Shown here piece after piece: positions 1-8,275 of a stretch of DNA of 64,000 bases. The stretch's first letter is position 1, and each line of letters begins with the position of its first letter. The translations under genes and the position numbers were made by a program. Origin of the DNA: DATFRY01 sp035489015 (GTDB lineage: Bacteria > Myxococcota_A > Polyangia > Haliangiales > Haliangiaceae); contig DATHKR010000099.1 of NCBI GenBank assembly GCA_035489015.1, positions 38,073 to 102,072 of the forward strand. Direction: 5' to 3'. The notes beneath the pieces are model-generated. The model ran no database searches. It was not told where the DNA came from and was given only the letters and a program-made list of their open reading frames with translations.

Positions 1-99
1 GGCGGGCGCGACGGCTACGCGATCGAGGCGCGCGAGCTGTGGGGAGAGGACGGCCGGCTGATCGCCCTCAATCAGCAGATCTTCGTCGTCATGAAGTAG
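1..99 (+). CDS. C-terminal end of a TesB-like acyl-CoA thioesterase (partial)
   Basis: The window opens inside an open frame that runs to a TAG at 97-99. The 32 visible residues include a run like YAIEARELWGEDGRLIAL followed by a Gln-Gln pair and a hydrophobic end. This pattern resembles the last strand of the second hot-dog fold in TesB/4HBT_3-type acyl-CoA thioesterases, which hydrolyse acyl-CoA to free acid and CoA in the cytoplasm. The assignment rests only on this short tail, so another hot-dog protein is possible. The next gene starts 58 bp downstream on the same strand. Confidence 0.55.
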   Translation, partial: GGRDGYAIEARELWGEDGRLIALNQQIFVVMK

Positions 100-157
100 C
101 CGCGAGCGGGCGCCGGGCGGACGGCTCCGGCCGCCTGGCGATGGTACTGTCGCGGCG

Positions 158-1102
158 ATGGCGCTGCTCGAGTGCCGAGGAGTCGGCAAGGACTTCGGCC
201 CGCTGCGCGCGGTCGAGGCGCTCGATCTCGACATCGAGGAGGGCGAGATCTTCGGCCTGCTCGGGCCCAATGGGGCGGGCAAGACCACCGCCATCTCGAT
301 GATGTGCGGCGTGGTCACGCCCAGCCGCGGCGCGGTGCGGGTGGCCGGCCACGACCTGGCTCGCGCGCCGTTCGCCGCGCGCCGCTCGATCGGCCTGGTT
401 CCCCAGGATCTCGCCCTCTACGAGGAGCTGACCGCGCGCCAGAACCTGCGCTTCTTCGGCAGCCTGTACGACCTGCGCGGCGCCGACCTGCTCGCGCGGA
501 TCGACTGGGCGCTGACCCTGGCCGGCCTCATGGATCGATCGCGCGAGCCGATCCGCCGCTTCTCGGGCGGGATGAAGCGCCGGCTCAACCTGGCCGCCGG
601 GCTGCTCCACCGCCCCCGCCTGGTCATCCTCGACGAGCCGACCGTCGGCGTGGATCTCCAGAGCCGCAACCACATCTTCAGCGCCATCCGCGCGCTCTGC
701 TCGGAGCACGGCATGACCGTGCTCTACACCAGCCACTACATGGAGGAGGTCGAGCTGCTCTGCCAGCGGGTGGCGATCATGGACCGCGGCCGCGAGGTGG
801 CCAGCGACACCGTGGACGGGCTGGTCGCGCGCCACGGCGGCAGCTCGCTCGAGATCGAGGTGCGCGGCGACACCGGCCGCATCGCCCGGGAGCTCGGCGC
901 GCTCGGCGAGGTCTCGATCGAGCGGGAGACCCCGGTCGGCGGCCACCTGCGCCTGGTCGAGAAGGTCCAGGTCAAGCCGGGCGAGGTGGTCCGCGCGGTG
1001 GAGACCGCCGGCGGAGAGGTCGAGGCGCTGCGGGTCAGCAAGGCCAGTCTCGAGACCGTGTTCCTGGCCCTCACCGGACACAGCCTGCGGGACGACGCGT
1101 GA
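158..1102 (+). CDS. ABC-2 type exporter, ATP-binding subunit
   Basis: This 314-residue protein is a single nucleotide-binding domain. Walker A (GPNGAGKTT) lies near residue 40, the ABC signature (FSGGMKRR) near 133, and Walker B with the catalytic Glu (LVILDEPTVG) near 155; a switch His follows in TSHYMEE. It carries the extra C-terminal segment usual in DrrA/CcmA-type exporters. It should energise the permease encoded immediately downstream; the stop overlaps that GTG start (GTGA), so the two are translationally coupled. There is no clear Shine-Dalgarno before the ATG at 158, and a TACTGT hexamer ends 7 nt upstream, which fits a leaderless message. The substrate is unknown; a drug, lipid or polysaccharide are all possible. 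Confidence 0.93.
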   Translation: MALLECRGVGKDFGPLRAVEALDLDIEEGEIFGLLGPNGAGKTTAISMMCGVVTPSRGAVRVAGHDLARAPFAARRSIGLVPQDLALYEELTARQNLRFFGSLYDLRGADLLARIDWALTLAGLMDRSREPIRRFSGGMKRRLNLAAGLLHRPRLVILDEPTVGVDLQSRNHIFSAIRALCSEHGMTVLYTSHYMEEVELLCQRVAIMDRGREVASDTVDGLVARHGGSSLEIEVRGDTGRIARELGALGEVSIERETPVGGHLRLVEKVQVKPGEVVRAVETAGGEVEALRVSKASLETVFLALTGHSLRDDA

Positions 1103-2184
1103 TCGGCGCGGCCCTGCGCAAGGACGTGCAGATCCTCCTGCGCGACCGGAGCGCGTTGACCAGCCTGTTCGTCCTGCCGATCGTGTTCATGGGCGTGTTC
1201 GGCTCGATGTTCGCCGGTGGCGGCGGCGCGGACGGCGCGCAGCTCATCGCGGTCCGCCGCGAGCCGGGCAACCCGCGCGCCGCGGCCGCCCTCGACGCGA
1301 TCACGCGCTCGGGCCTGTTCCGGGTGCGCGAGGAGGCGAGCGCGGCGCGGGTCGAGCAGCTGATCGCCGACGAGGAGGTGGTCGCCGGCGTGGTGTTCCC
1401 GCCCGACTTCAACCCGATCGGCGGGGTGCCGGCCGAGCTGGTCATCGACCCGGGCGCCTCGCCGCAGGTGCGCGGCCCGCTCCAGGGCGCGCTCGCCGGC
1501 CTCATCGGACGCTCGGTGTTCGGCGGCGCCACGCCGGAGGTGCTGGTCCCCCACCACTCGCCCGGCGTCGACCGACCCGAGGAGGCGACCTCGTTCCAGT
1601 ACTTCGTGCCGGGCAACGCGGTCCTGTTCGGCTTCTTCCTCGCGCTGACCGTCGGCATATCCTTCATCGAGGAGCGCAAGTCCGGCACCTTCCGGCGCCT
1701 CCTGGCCGCGCCGGTGCGCCGATCGACCCTGCTCCTGGCCAAGCTGGGCCCGTTCTACCTGATCGGCCTCATCCAGATGGCCTTCCTGTTCTCGGTCGGC
1801 ACCGTCGCGTTCGGGATGAAGATCGGGGGCAGCATCCTGGCCCTGGTCTGCCTCACCGCGGTCATGGAGCTGGCCGCCGTCTCGCTCGGGCTGCTCATCG
1901 CCTCGTTCAGCGGGACCGAGCGCCAGGTCGGCGCGATCGGCTCGGTCTGCCTCCTGGTGATGGGCTTGCTCGGCGGTGGCATGGTCCCGCGCCCGCTCAT
2001 GCCGCACACGATGCAGACCATCGGCCTGTTCACCCCGCACGCGTGGGCGCTGGAGGGCTACTACGACATCCTGATCCGCCGGGGCACGACGCTGGCCGAC
2101 GTGGCGCCCGAGATCCTCGCGGTCGGCGCCTTTGCGGTCGGCTTCGCGCTACTGGGCTCGCTGCGGTTTCGCTTCGAGCGGTAG
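1099..2184 (+). CDS. ABC-2 type exporter, permease subunit
   Basis: The 361-residue product starts at a GTG overlapping the stop of the ATPase gene. A cytoplasmic N-terminus (LRKDVQILLRDRSAL) leads into TM1, then a large extracytoplasmic domain of roughly residues 45-185, then five more hydrophobic segments, with the typical motif EERKSGTFRRLLAAPVRR before TM3. This is the ABC2_membrane_3 / YhhJ-YbhR arrangement. With the ATPase at 158-1102 it forms an inner-membrane exporter. Its 3' end overlaps the converging pterin dehydratase gene by 36 bp. No membrane-fusion protein gene is in view. Confidence 0.92.
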   Translation: MIGAALRKDVQILLRDRSALTSLFVLPIVFMGVFGSMFAGGGGADGAQLIAVRREPGNPRAAAALDAITRSGLFRVREEASAARVEQLIADEEVVAGVVFPPDFNPIGGVPAELVIDPGASPQVRGPLQGALAGLIGRSVFGGATPEVLVPHHSPGVDRPEEATSFQYFVPGNAVLFGFFLALTVGISFIEERKSGTFRRLLAAPVRRSTLLLAKLGPFYLIGLIQMAFLFSVGTVAFGMKIGGSILALVCLTAVMELAAVSLGLLIASFSGTERQVGAIGSVCLLVMGLLGGGMVPRPLMPHTMQTIGLFTPHAWALEGYYDILIRRGTTLADVAPEILAVGAFAVGFALLGSLRFRFER

Positions 2185-2499
2185 CTGGTCGATCTTCGCG
2201 GCCAGGATGAAGTCGTTCTCGCTGAGCCCGGCGATCGCGTGGGTCCACATCTCCAGCGTGGCGCGGCCCCAGGCCAGGAAGATGTCCGGGTGGTGCTGCT
2301 CGCGCTCGGCCACCTCGGCGACCCGGTTCACGAAGGCCAGGGCGGCGGCGAAGTCGGGGAAGCGGAAGGTCTTGCGCAGCCGATCGCCGGCCAGCTCCCA
2401 GTCGGGGGCGAGCTGACCGAGCAAGGTGGCGAGAGGCTCGCCGGACAGGCCGGGTGTGTCGGCCCGGCAGGGTACGCACTGTCTCTTTGCCAGCTCCAT
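2149..2499 (-). CDS. phhB: Pterin-4a-carbinolamine dehydratase (PCD/DCoH)
   Basis: At 116 residues the length matches bacterial PCDs. After an N-terminal CVPC motif comes the catalytic HHPD motif (residues about 70-73) and the family signature WTHAIAGLSENDFILAAKI near the C-terminus. PCD dehydrates 4a-hydroxytetrahydropterin, recycling the cofactor of aromatic amino acid hydroxylases; the protein is cytoplasmic. No phenylalanine hydroxylase is nearby, so the partner is unknown. The start codon lies in a CCATGG that also carries an unused ATG of the opposite strand. The 3' end overlaps the ABC permease gene tail to tail. Confidence 0.93.
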   Translation of the reverse strand: MELAKRQCVPCRADTPGLSGEPLATLLGQLAPDWELAGDRLRKTFRFPDFAAALAFVNRVAEVAEREQHHPDIFLAWGRATLEMWTHAIAGLSENDFILAAKIDQLPLEAKPQRAQ

Positions 2500-2516
2500 G
2501 GCGTGGACCCTATCCT
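2487..2516 (+). promoter_or_regulatory. Predicted sigma-70-type promoter of the EamA gene
   Basis: TTGCCA (2487-2492) is separated by 18 bp from TATCCT (2511-2516). Transcription would begin near 2523, followed by GAGG at 2531-2534 and a GTG at 2540. This decides the start of the next gene: the ATG at 2498 would lie upstream of the transcript. The -35 element lies over the 5' end of the divergent phhB gene. Confidence 0.5.
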
Positions 2517-2539
2517 ACCGCCTTGGGCTCGAGGTACCA

Positions 2540-3454
2540 GTGGCCGTCGTCGCCTGCTATCTGATCTGCGCGCTGGTCTGGAGCACGACCTGGTTCGCGA
2601 TCCGCGTGTGCATCGGGCCGGGCGGCTACCCGACCTTCCCGGCGGCGGCGATGCGGTTCACGATCGCCGCGCTGATCCTGGTCGCGCTGGTGAAATCCGG
2701 GCTCGGTCGGCCCGGCCCACGCAGTCGCCGGCAGTGGGTGGCGCTGGTCGTGGCCGGGCTGTGCAACGCGGTCGGCTACGCCGCCATCTACCGGGCGGAG
2801 GAGAGCCTGCCGGGCGGGCTGGTCGCGGTGCTGTTCGGGACCTACCCGCTCTTCACCGCGCTGGCGGCGGCGGCGACCGGCACCGAGCGGATCCGCCGGG
2901 TCGACCTCGGCGCCGCGCTGCTCTCGCTGGTCGGGATGGCGGTGCTGTTCTGGGACCGCCTGTCGATCTCGTCGGAGCAGGCGATCGGCGTCGCCTTTGC
3001 CATGGCCGGCGTGTTCGGGTCGGTCGCGTACAACGTCATCTTCAAGCGCGAGGCGGGCGGGGTCCATCCGCTGTCGGCCACCGCGGTGTTCCTGTCGGTG
3101 GGGGCCGTCGCGCTGTGGGGGCTCGCGCTGCCCACCGGGGTCGACCGGATCCCGGTGCCGCTGCCGATGGCCCCGACTGTCGCGCTCTTCTACCTGGCCA
3201 TCCTCGGCTCGGTGGTGACCTTCGTCTGCTACTTCTACCTGCTCCGGCGGGTCAGCCTGATGACCGCGTCTTCGCTGGTCCTGGTCCAGCCGGTCATCGC
3301 GCTCCTGGTCGATGCGCTGTGGGAGGACGAGGTCCGGCTGGTCGCGCGCAGCTACGCCGGCGCGGCGATCACCCTGGCCGGTGTCGCGCTCGGCCTGGTC
3401 TGGAAGTGGCGGGTCGGGCGGCGCGCCGCCGCCAGCGCCGCCACCCCGGCATGA
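2540..3454 (+). CDS. EamA/DMT-family transporter
   Basis: With a GTG start at 2540 (GAGG 5 nt upstream) the protein has 304 residues, the normal size for ten-helix EamA exporters, and begins at the first transmembrane helix. An in-frame ATG at 2498 would add 14 residues but has no ribosome site. Two EamA repeats are visible; the second half contains the typical YNVIFKREAGGVHPLSATA loop, and the end has a basic tail. Such proteins export amino acids or other small metabolites across the inner membrane. It is divergent from phhB with a 40-bp gap. The substrate cannot be predicted. Confidence 0.88.
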   Translation: MAVVACYLICALVWSTTWFAIRVCIGPGGYPTFPAAAMRFTIAALILVALVKSGLGRPGPRSRRQWVALVVAGLCNAVGYAAIYRAEESLPGGLVAVLFGTYPLFTALAAAATGTERIRRVDLGAALLSLVGMAVLFWDRLSISSEQAIGVAFAMAGVFGSVAYNVIFKREAGGVHPLSATAVFLSVGAVALWGLALPTGVDRIPVPLPMAPTVALFYLAILGSVVTFVCYFYLLRRVSLMTASSLVLVQPVIALLVDALWEDEVRLVARSYAGAAITLAGVALGLVWKWRVGRRAAASAATPA

Positions 3455-3540
3455 CCGGCGCCGGGCCCGGGTGCCGGCCCGGCCGACCGCCCGGCCAGAC
3501 CGGACCGGCGTGTGGGCGTGGGCCGTAGTACGGTTTCGGG

Positions 3541-4233
3541 GTGTGCGGCCGGTATTCGCTGACCCGCCCGGAAGAGGTGCCGGACGTGCTCGCGCCGGTG
3601 CTCGACGACGCCGCGCTGCCCGAGGGCGCGACCGCGCGCTTCAACATCGCGCCGACCCAGACCGTCCCGATCGTCGCCAATCGCCCGCGCCGCGCGATCG
3701 AGCTCGCGCGATGGGGGCTCATCCCGTCCTGGGTGGATGACCCGGCGATCGGCAACCGGCTCATCAACGCGCGCGGCGAGACCCTGGCCGCCAAGCCGGC
3801 CTTCCGCGACGCCTTCGCGCGGCGGCGCTGCCTGGTCCCGGCCGACGGGTTCTACGAGTGGCAGCGGGCCGGCAAGCGCAAGCAGCCGTACTTCATCCAC
3901 AAGGCATCGCGACGCCCGTTCGCGCTGGCCGGCCTGTGGGACCGCTGGCGATCTCCGGAGGGGGACTGGATCATCAGCTTCACCATCGTGACCTGCGCGC
4001 CCAACCCGCTCGTGGCCGAGCTCCACGATCGCATGCCGGTGGTGGTCGCGCCGGAGGACTTCGATCGGTGGCTGACCCGCGAGCCGGTCGAGCCGGAGGC
4101 GCTGGCCGACATCATCGCGCCAGCCGACCCGACCGGGTGGACCACCGAGGCGGTCGGCGAGTGGGTGAACCGACCCGACCACGACGGACCGGAGTGCATC
4201 GAGTCTCTGCCGACCCAGGGCATCCTGCTCTAG
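3541..4233 (+). CDS. yedK: SRAP-domain protein (YedK/HMCES family)
   Basis: The 230-residue product starts at GTG so that Cys2 follows the initiator directly, as required: after methionine removal this Cys forms the thiazolidine cross-link to abasic sites in single-stranded DNA. The other conserved positions are visible: FNIAPTQ, the Asn of INARGET, the Glu of GFYEWQ (about residue 105) and the His of ELHDRMPV (about 163). The family shields abasic sites and prevents strand breaks. The length is typical. No LexA-type operator is recognisable upstream, so SOS control is not supported. The gene appears to stand alone, 86 bp after the EamA gene. Confidence 0.93.
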   Translation: MCGRYSLTRPEEVPDVLAPVLDDAALPEGATARFNIAPTQTVPIVANRPRRAIELARWGLIPSWVDDPAIGNRLINARGETLAAKPAFRDAFARRRCLVPADGFYEWQRAGKRKQPYFIHKASRRPFALAGLWDRWRSPEGDWIISFTIVTCAPNPLVAELHDRMPVVVAPEDFDRWLTREPVEPEALADIIAPADPTGWTTEAVGEWVNRPDHDGPECIESLPTQGILL

Positions 4234-4402
4234 GGTCAGGGTCCGGGTTCGACCCCGACGTGGACCGCGCCGGCGTCGAGCGGGCGGGGGCGCGAGGTAG
4301 CAGGCCGTGGTCGACCCGCGCGGCCCGCGGCGCCCGCGCGGCGGGTGGATGTGACACCGCGCGAAACGTGTTTCCGACGAGCTATCGGCGCGGGCTGTGC
4401 GA

Positions 4403-4431
4403 TTGACGGCTACCCGGTCGGGGCATAGAGT
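4403..4431 (+). promoter_or_regulatory. Predicted promoter of the DUF349 gene
   Basis: TTGACG (4403-4408), a 17-bp spacer and TAGAGT (4426-4431) precede the ATG at 4455. The start point would be near 4438, leaving a short leader that holds GAGG at 4448. It lies at the downstream end of a 221-bp gap that shows nothing else clear. Confidence 0.5.
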
Positions 4432-4454
4432 GGCGGCCGGACGTCGAGGTCTCC

Positions 4455-7343
4455 ATGGCACTGGGTGATCTTTTCCGGCCTAAGCACAAGCACAGTGACG
4501 CCGCAGTCCGGGCCGAAGCGGTCCGCGCCATGAGCGGCGATGACGCCAAGCTACTGGCCGACATCGCGCGCAGCGACGACGATCCGCAGGTCCGTCGCAT
4601 CGCGCTGGACAAGCTGACCGACCCCGACCTCCTGGCCGAGCTGGCCGACACCGAGCCGGACCCCGGCGTGCGCGCCCACGCGCGCGGCCGCGCGGTCGAT
4701 CGGTTCCTGTCGGCGGTGATGTCGGGGCAGGGGGACGTGGACGGCGCGATCCTGTGGCTGGCCGGGCTCGGCGAGCAGAAGCCGCTGGCCCAGCTGGCCT
4801 GCCGGGCGCCCTCGGCCCAGCATCGACGCCGCGCGCTGGAGAAGATGAGCGATCCGCGCGCCCTGGCCGAGGTGGTGCGCGAGGCTCGCGAGCAGGACGT
4901 GGCGCTCGGCGCGCTGGCCCGGCTCGAGGACGTCGACGTCCTGCGCAGCCTGGCGATGGATCTCGACTCGCGCGACCGCGGGGCCGCGGTGGTGGACCGG
5001 ATCGAGGACGACGCGGCGCTGAGCGCGCTCGCCGCGCGGGCCAAGAACAAGGGCGTGCGCGCGCGCGCCAACAAGCGGCTGCTGGCCCGGCGCAGCGCGG
5101 CGGCCGACGCCAGCGCGGCGCGGTCCGAGGCCGCGGTGGTGATCGAGCCGCAGAGCTGGCAGCAGCAGCAGCGGGTCCAGCTCGCCCGGCTGGTCGAGGA
5201 GCGCTCGCGCGGGGACGAGTGGGTCGAGTCGCAGCGCGAGGTGGCGGCGGCCGAGGAGATCTGGCAGCGGCTCGGGCCGGGCGAGGACGCCGACCTGGCG
5301 GCCCGGTTCAGCGCGGCCAGCCGGCGCTACCGCGAGCAGGTGGAGCGTCATGCCCCGCGGCAAGCAGCGGGGGCGGGCCCGTCCAATGGCGCTGGCGCGC
5401 GCGCGGGATCGGGGGAGGCGGCGGTGAAGGCCCACGAACCGGAGTCGAAACAGGACGTGTCTCGCGTGCCCACCGCGGCGCCGGAAGAGCCGACCGTGCC
5501 GGTCCGGGCCGCGATCGCGGCGCGCCCGGCGGAGGCGGTCGTCGCCAGCGCGGCGGAGCTCGATGCGGTCACCGAGCGGTTCGTGGCGCGCGCTCCGGTC
5601 GAGCGCGGCGCCGACGAGGACGCCGCGCACCATGCCAGCGCCGATGAGCATGCCTTGCACGAGGCCGCCGACCGCGATCCTGCCGCCGAGGACCACTTCG
5701 AGGTCGCCCCGCACGAGCCCGACCACGATCAGGCGGCGCACGAGCCCGGTCACGATCGGGCGCACGAGCCCGATCACGATCATGCGCACGAGCCTGGCGC
5801 GCCCGACCTTGCCGCCGCCCATGGCCACGCCGCTCGCGCCGCGGGCCCGGTCACCGAGGCCGACCGCAACCTCGCCGCGCTCGACGCGCTGTCCGCCGAC
5901 CTCGAGCGCGCGGTCGCGAGCGACAACCTCAAGCTCAGCACCGCCGAGAAGAAGCTCAAGGCGGCCGACACCAAGTATCCGAGCCTCCTGGTCCTCCCCC
6001 ATGGCCTGAAGCGCAAGGCGATGGAGCGCTTCCAGGACGCGCGCCGCCACCTCTTCATCAAGGTGGGCGAGCTGCGCGAGGTGGAGGACTGGAAGCGCTG
6101 GGCCAACGTGCCCAAGCAGGAGGAGCTGATCCGCCGGGTCGAGGGGCTGGTCGAATCGCCCGACGTCGGCGCCCTGGCCCAGCAGCTCAAGGACGCCCAG
6201 GCGGCGTGGAAGGACGTCGGTCCGGCCCCCCGCGAGAAGGGCCAGGAGCTGTGGCAGCGGTTCAAGACCGCCTGCGACGCGGTCTACGACCGGGTCAAGG
6301 TGCAGCGGGTCTCGCAGACCACCGAGCAGAAGGAGCACCTGCGGCTCAAGATCGAGCTGTGCGTCAAGGCCGAGGAGCTGGCCGACTCGCAGGACTGGGG
6401 CCCGGCGGCCGAGGCGCTCAAGCGCCTGCAGGCCGAGTGGAAGACGATCGGCCCGGTGCCGCGCAAGCAGGCAGACGAGGTGTGGAAGCGGTTCCGCGCC
6501 GCGTGCGATCGCTTCTTCGAGCGCCGCCGTCCGCACGTGGAGAAGGTGCTCAACGAGCGCCAGGCCAACCTCGACGGCAAGCAGGCCCTGGTCAAGCAGG
6601 CCGAGGCGCTGGCGGCGGTCGCGGCCGACGTGGGCGGCGACACCGAGGTGGACTGGGACGCGGCGGTGCGCGAGGTCGGCGACCTGCGCCGCGAATGGCG
6701 CCGGATCGGCCCGGTCCCGCAGCGCGAGTACGAGCCGCTCAACCAGCGCTTCATGACCGCGTGCGACGCGGTCGCCCACCACCGCGATCAGGCCCGCGCC
6801 CAGCGCAAGGTCGCGCGGCGCGGCGCGGTCGAGACGATCTGCGCCGAGGCCGAGGCGGCGATCGACAGCGGCGCCGAGGGGCTGGCCGAGGTGATCCAGC
6901 GCGCGCGCGCGGCGGTGCGCGAGCTCGAGGGCGAGGGGGGCGGCGTGGGCGAGCTTCGCCAGCGGGCCGACGCGCTCAGCCGGCGGGCGATCGAGCAGCA
7001 TCCGGCGGCGTTCAAGGGCACCGATCTCGACCCGGATCAGACCCGCAAGCGCAAGGAGCGCCTGTTCGCCCGCGTGGCCGAGCTGGCCAGATCGCGGACC
7101 GCGGAGCCCGCCGAGCCGGCGGCGACCGGCGCGCTGACCGCCGAGCAGATGGCGGCCAAGCTGCGCGCCGCGCTGGCCGAGCGCGCGCTGGGCGGCGTCC
7201 TGACCCGGGACTCCAAGCCGGTCGCGCAGATCGTCGCCGAGGCGCGCGAGTCGTGGCAGCGGCTCGGCCCCTTGCCGGGCGAGGCCGGCGAGGATCTCGA
7301 CCGCCGCTTCGCCGACGCCTGTCGCCGCGCGCTGGGCGAGTAG
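4455..7343 (+). CDS. Large DUF349 helical-repeat protein
   Basis: The product is 962 residues. Residues 1 to about 230 look like HEAT-type helical repeats (for example DDPQVRRIALDKLTD). Residues about 290-470 are low complexity, rich in Ala, Glu, His and Asp, including HEPDHD-type repeats. From about 490 onward at least three DUF349 units recur, recognisable by WKRWANVPKQEELIRRVEGL and by the W-K-x-I/V-G-P-x-P-R/Q sequence followed by W-x-R-F. No signal peptide or membrane segment is visible, so it is probably cytoplasmic. DUF349 proteins have no established biochemical function; the long charged helices suggest a scaffold. It is a single-gene unit with its own predicted promoter. Confidence 0.85.
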   Translation: MALGDLFRPKHKHSDAAVRAEAVRAMSGDDAKLLADIARSDDDPQVRRIALDKLTDPDLLAELADTEPDPGVRAHARGRAVDRFLSAVMSGQGDVDGAILWLAGLGEQKPLAQLACRAPSAQHRRRALEKMSDPRALAEVVREAREQDVALGALARLEDVDVLRSLAMDLDSRDRGAAVVDRIEDDAALSALAARAKNKGVRARANKRLLARRSAAADASAARSEAAVVIEPQSWQQQQRVQLARLVEERSRGDEWVESQREVAAAEEIWQRLGPGEDADLAARFSAASRRYREQVERHAPRQAAGAGPSNGAGARAGSGEAAVKAHEPESKQDVSRVPTAAPEEPTVPVRAAIAARPAEAVVASAAELDAVTERFVARAPVERGADEDAAHHASADEHALHEAADRDPAAEDHFEVAPHEPDHDQAAHEPGHDRAHEPDHDHAHEPGAPDLAAAHGHAARAAGPVTEADRNLAALDALSADLERAVASDNLKLSTAEKKLKAADTKYPSLLVLPHGLKRKAMERFQDARRHLFIKVGELREVEDWKRWANVPKQEELIRRVEGLVESPDVGALAQQLKDAQAAWKDVGPAPREKGQELWQRFKTACDAVYDRVKVQRVSQTTEQKEHLRLKIELCVKAEELADSQDWGPAAEALKRLQAEWKTIGPVPRKQADEVWKRFRAACDRFFERRRPHVEKVLNERQANLDGKQALVKQAEALAAVAADVGGDTEVDWDAAVREVGDLRREWRRIGPVPQREYEPLNQRFMTACDAVAHHRDQARAQRKVARRGAVETICAEAEAAIDSGAEGLAEVIQRARAAVRELEGEGGGVGELRQRADALSRRAIEQHPAAFKGTDLDPDQTRKRKERLFARVAELARSRTAEPAEPAATGALTAEQMAAKLRAALAERALGGVLTRDSKPVAQIVAEARESWQRLGPLPGEAGEDLDRRFADACRRALGE
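5712..5798 (+). repeat. His/Asp/Glu-rich tandem repeat inside the DUF349 gene
   Basis: Four imperfect in-frame copies of a cacgagccc-led unit (24-27 bp) encode HEPDHDQAA, HEPGHDRA, HEPDHDHA and HEPG. The translation is a short His-rich acidic stretch with plausible metal-binding capacity, in the linker between the HEAT-like and DUF349 parts. Confidence 0.7.
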
Positions 7344-7371
7344 CCGACCGCTCGCCGCACCGGCCGGTCGG

Positions 7372-7809
7372 TCATCCGTCGACGGCGGGTGCCGGCGCCT
7401 TGTCCTGATTGAGCACGAACGACGTCTCGACGTCGGCCACGCCCGGCTGGCTCGCGACGAGATCGCGGACCCGGTTGATCGCGGCGATGTCGTCGCCGGC
7501 CACCTCGATCAGCAGATCGATCGCGCCGCTGAGCGAGCTGCAGCGGACCACCTCCGGCAGCGCGACCACGGTGGCCACCACGTCCGGCGCGGGCGTGCGG
7601 ACCAGCCGGACCAGCAGGATGGCGGTCAGGGTGCCGGGCGCCGCGGCGACCTCGACGGTGTAGCGCCGGATGATGCCCCGGCCCTCGAGCCGGGCGATGC
7701 GCTCGCGCACCGAGCTGGGGGCGAGGTCGACCTCGGCGGCGAGCACCTTCAGCGGGCGGCTGGCGTCCTCGCGAAGCAGCTGGAGCAGGCGGCGGTCGAT
7801 GTCATCCAT
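7372..7809 (-). CDS. Lrp/AsnC-family transcriptional regulator
   Basis: From the ATG at 7809 the protein has 145 residues and begins with the canonical MDDIDRRLLQLL; a longer frame to 7875 would add a Pro-rich leader unlike the family. Residues about 5-60 form the winged HTH and about 65-140 the ligand-binding RAM domain (SGAIDLLIEVAGDDIAAI). These proteins sense amino acids and often regulate a divergent neighbour. Here that is the RidA gene 87 bp away, so control of RidA is the simplest guess. The gene converges with the DUF349 gene. Confidence 0.92.
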   Translation of the reverse strand: MDDIDRRLLQLLREDASRPLKVLAAEVDLAPSSVRERIARLEGRGIIRRYTVEVAAAPGTLTAILLVRLVRTPAPDVVATVVALPEVVRCSSLSGAIDLLIEVAGDDIAAINRVRDLVASQPGVADVETSFVLNQDKAPAPAVDG

Positions 7810-7896
7810 GAAAACAGCGGGCGGCTCCGCCGGAATGACGGGTGCCGGCCGCCCACCCGCCGGGCACGATAGCACCGAGCCAGGAGACCACCCATC

Positions 7897-8265
7897 GTGA
7901 AGACTCGAGCCATCCAGCCGACCGGCCTGTCCTACGCCCAGGCGGTCGAGATCTCCGCCGTCGAGCGCCTCCTCTTCATCAGCGGGCAGACCCCGGAGGA
8001 CGCGAGCGGCGCGGTCTCGCCTGACTACCGGGCCCAGTACCGCCAGGCCTGGGCCAACATCGAGGCGCGCCTGAAGGCGGCCGACATGACCTTCGACAAC
8101 CTGGTCAAGGTGACCATCTTCCTGTCCGACCGCCGCTACGTGCAGGAGAGCCGCGGCCTCCGCACCGAGGTGCTCGGCGATCGATCGCCGGCGCTCACCA
8201 TCGTCATCGCCGGCATCTTCGACGCGGCCTGGCTGCTCGAGATCGAGGCGATCGCGGCCGCCTGA
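7897..8265 (+). CDS. RidA/YjgF-family protein
   Basis: This 122-residue protein starts at GTG with GGAG about 13 nt upstream. It shows the family core: FISGQTP near residue 30, QAWANIEARL near 55, and DNLVKVTIFLSDRR near 70. The Arg of the usual C-terminal R-x-x-V motif is not obvious, and the end reads AGIFDAAWLLEIEAIAAA. Classical RidA removes reactive enamines/imines from PLP enzymes, but without the Arg this may be a non-archetypal member. It is divergent from an Lrp regulator, which supports a role in amino acid metabolism. Confidence 0.88.
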   Translation: MKTRAIQPTGLSYAQAVEISAVERLLFISGQTPEDASGAVSPDYRAQYRQAWANIEARLKAADMTFDNLVKVTIFLSDRRYVQESRGLRTEVLGDRSPALTIVIAGIFDAAWLLEIEAIAAA

Positions 8266-8275
8266 CCGGCCCGTC

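Noticed and set aside
3455..3540. LexA/SOS box upstream of the SRAP gene
   Set aside because: No CTG-N10-CAG-like or GAAC-N4-GTTC site could be read in the gap.
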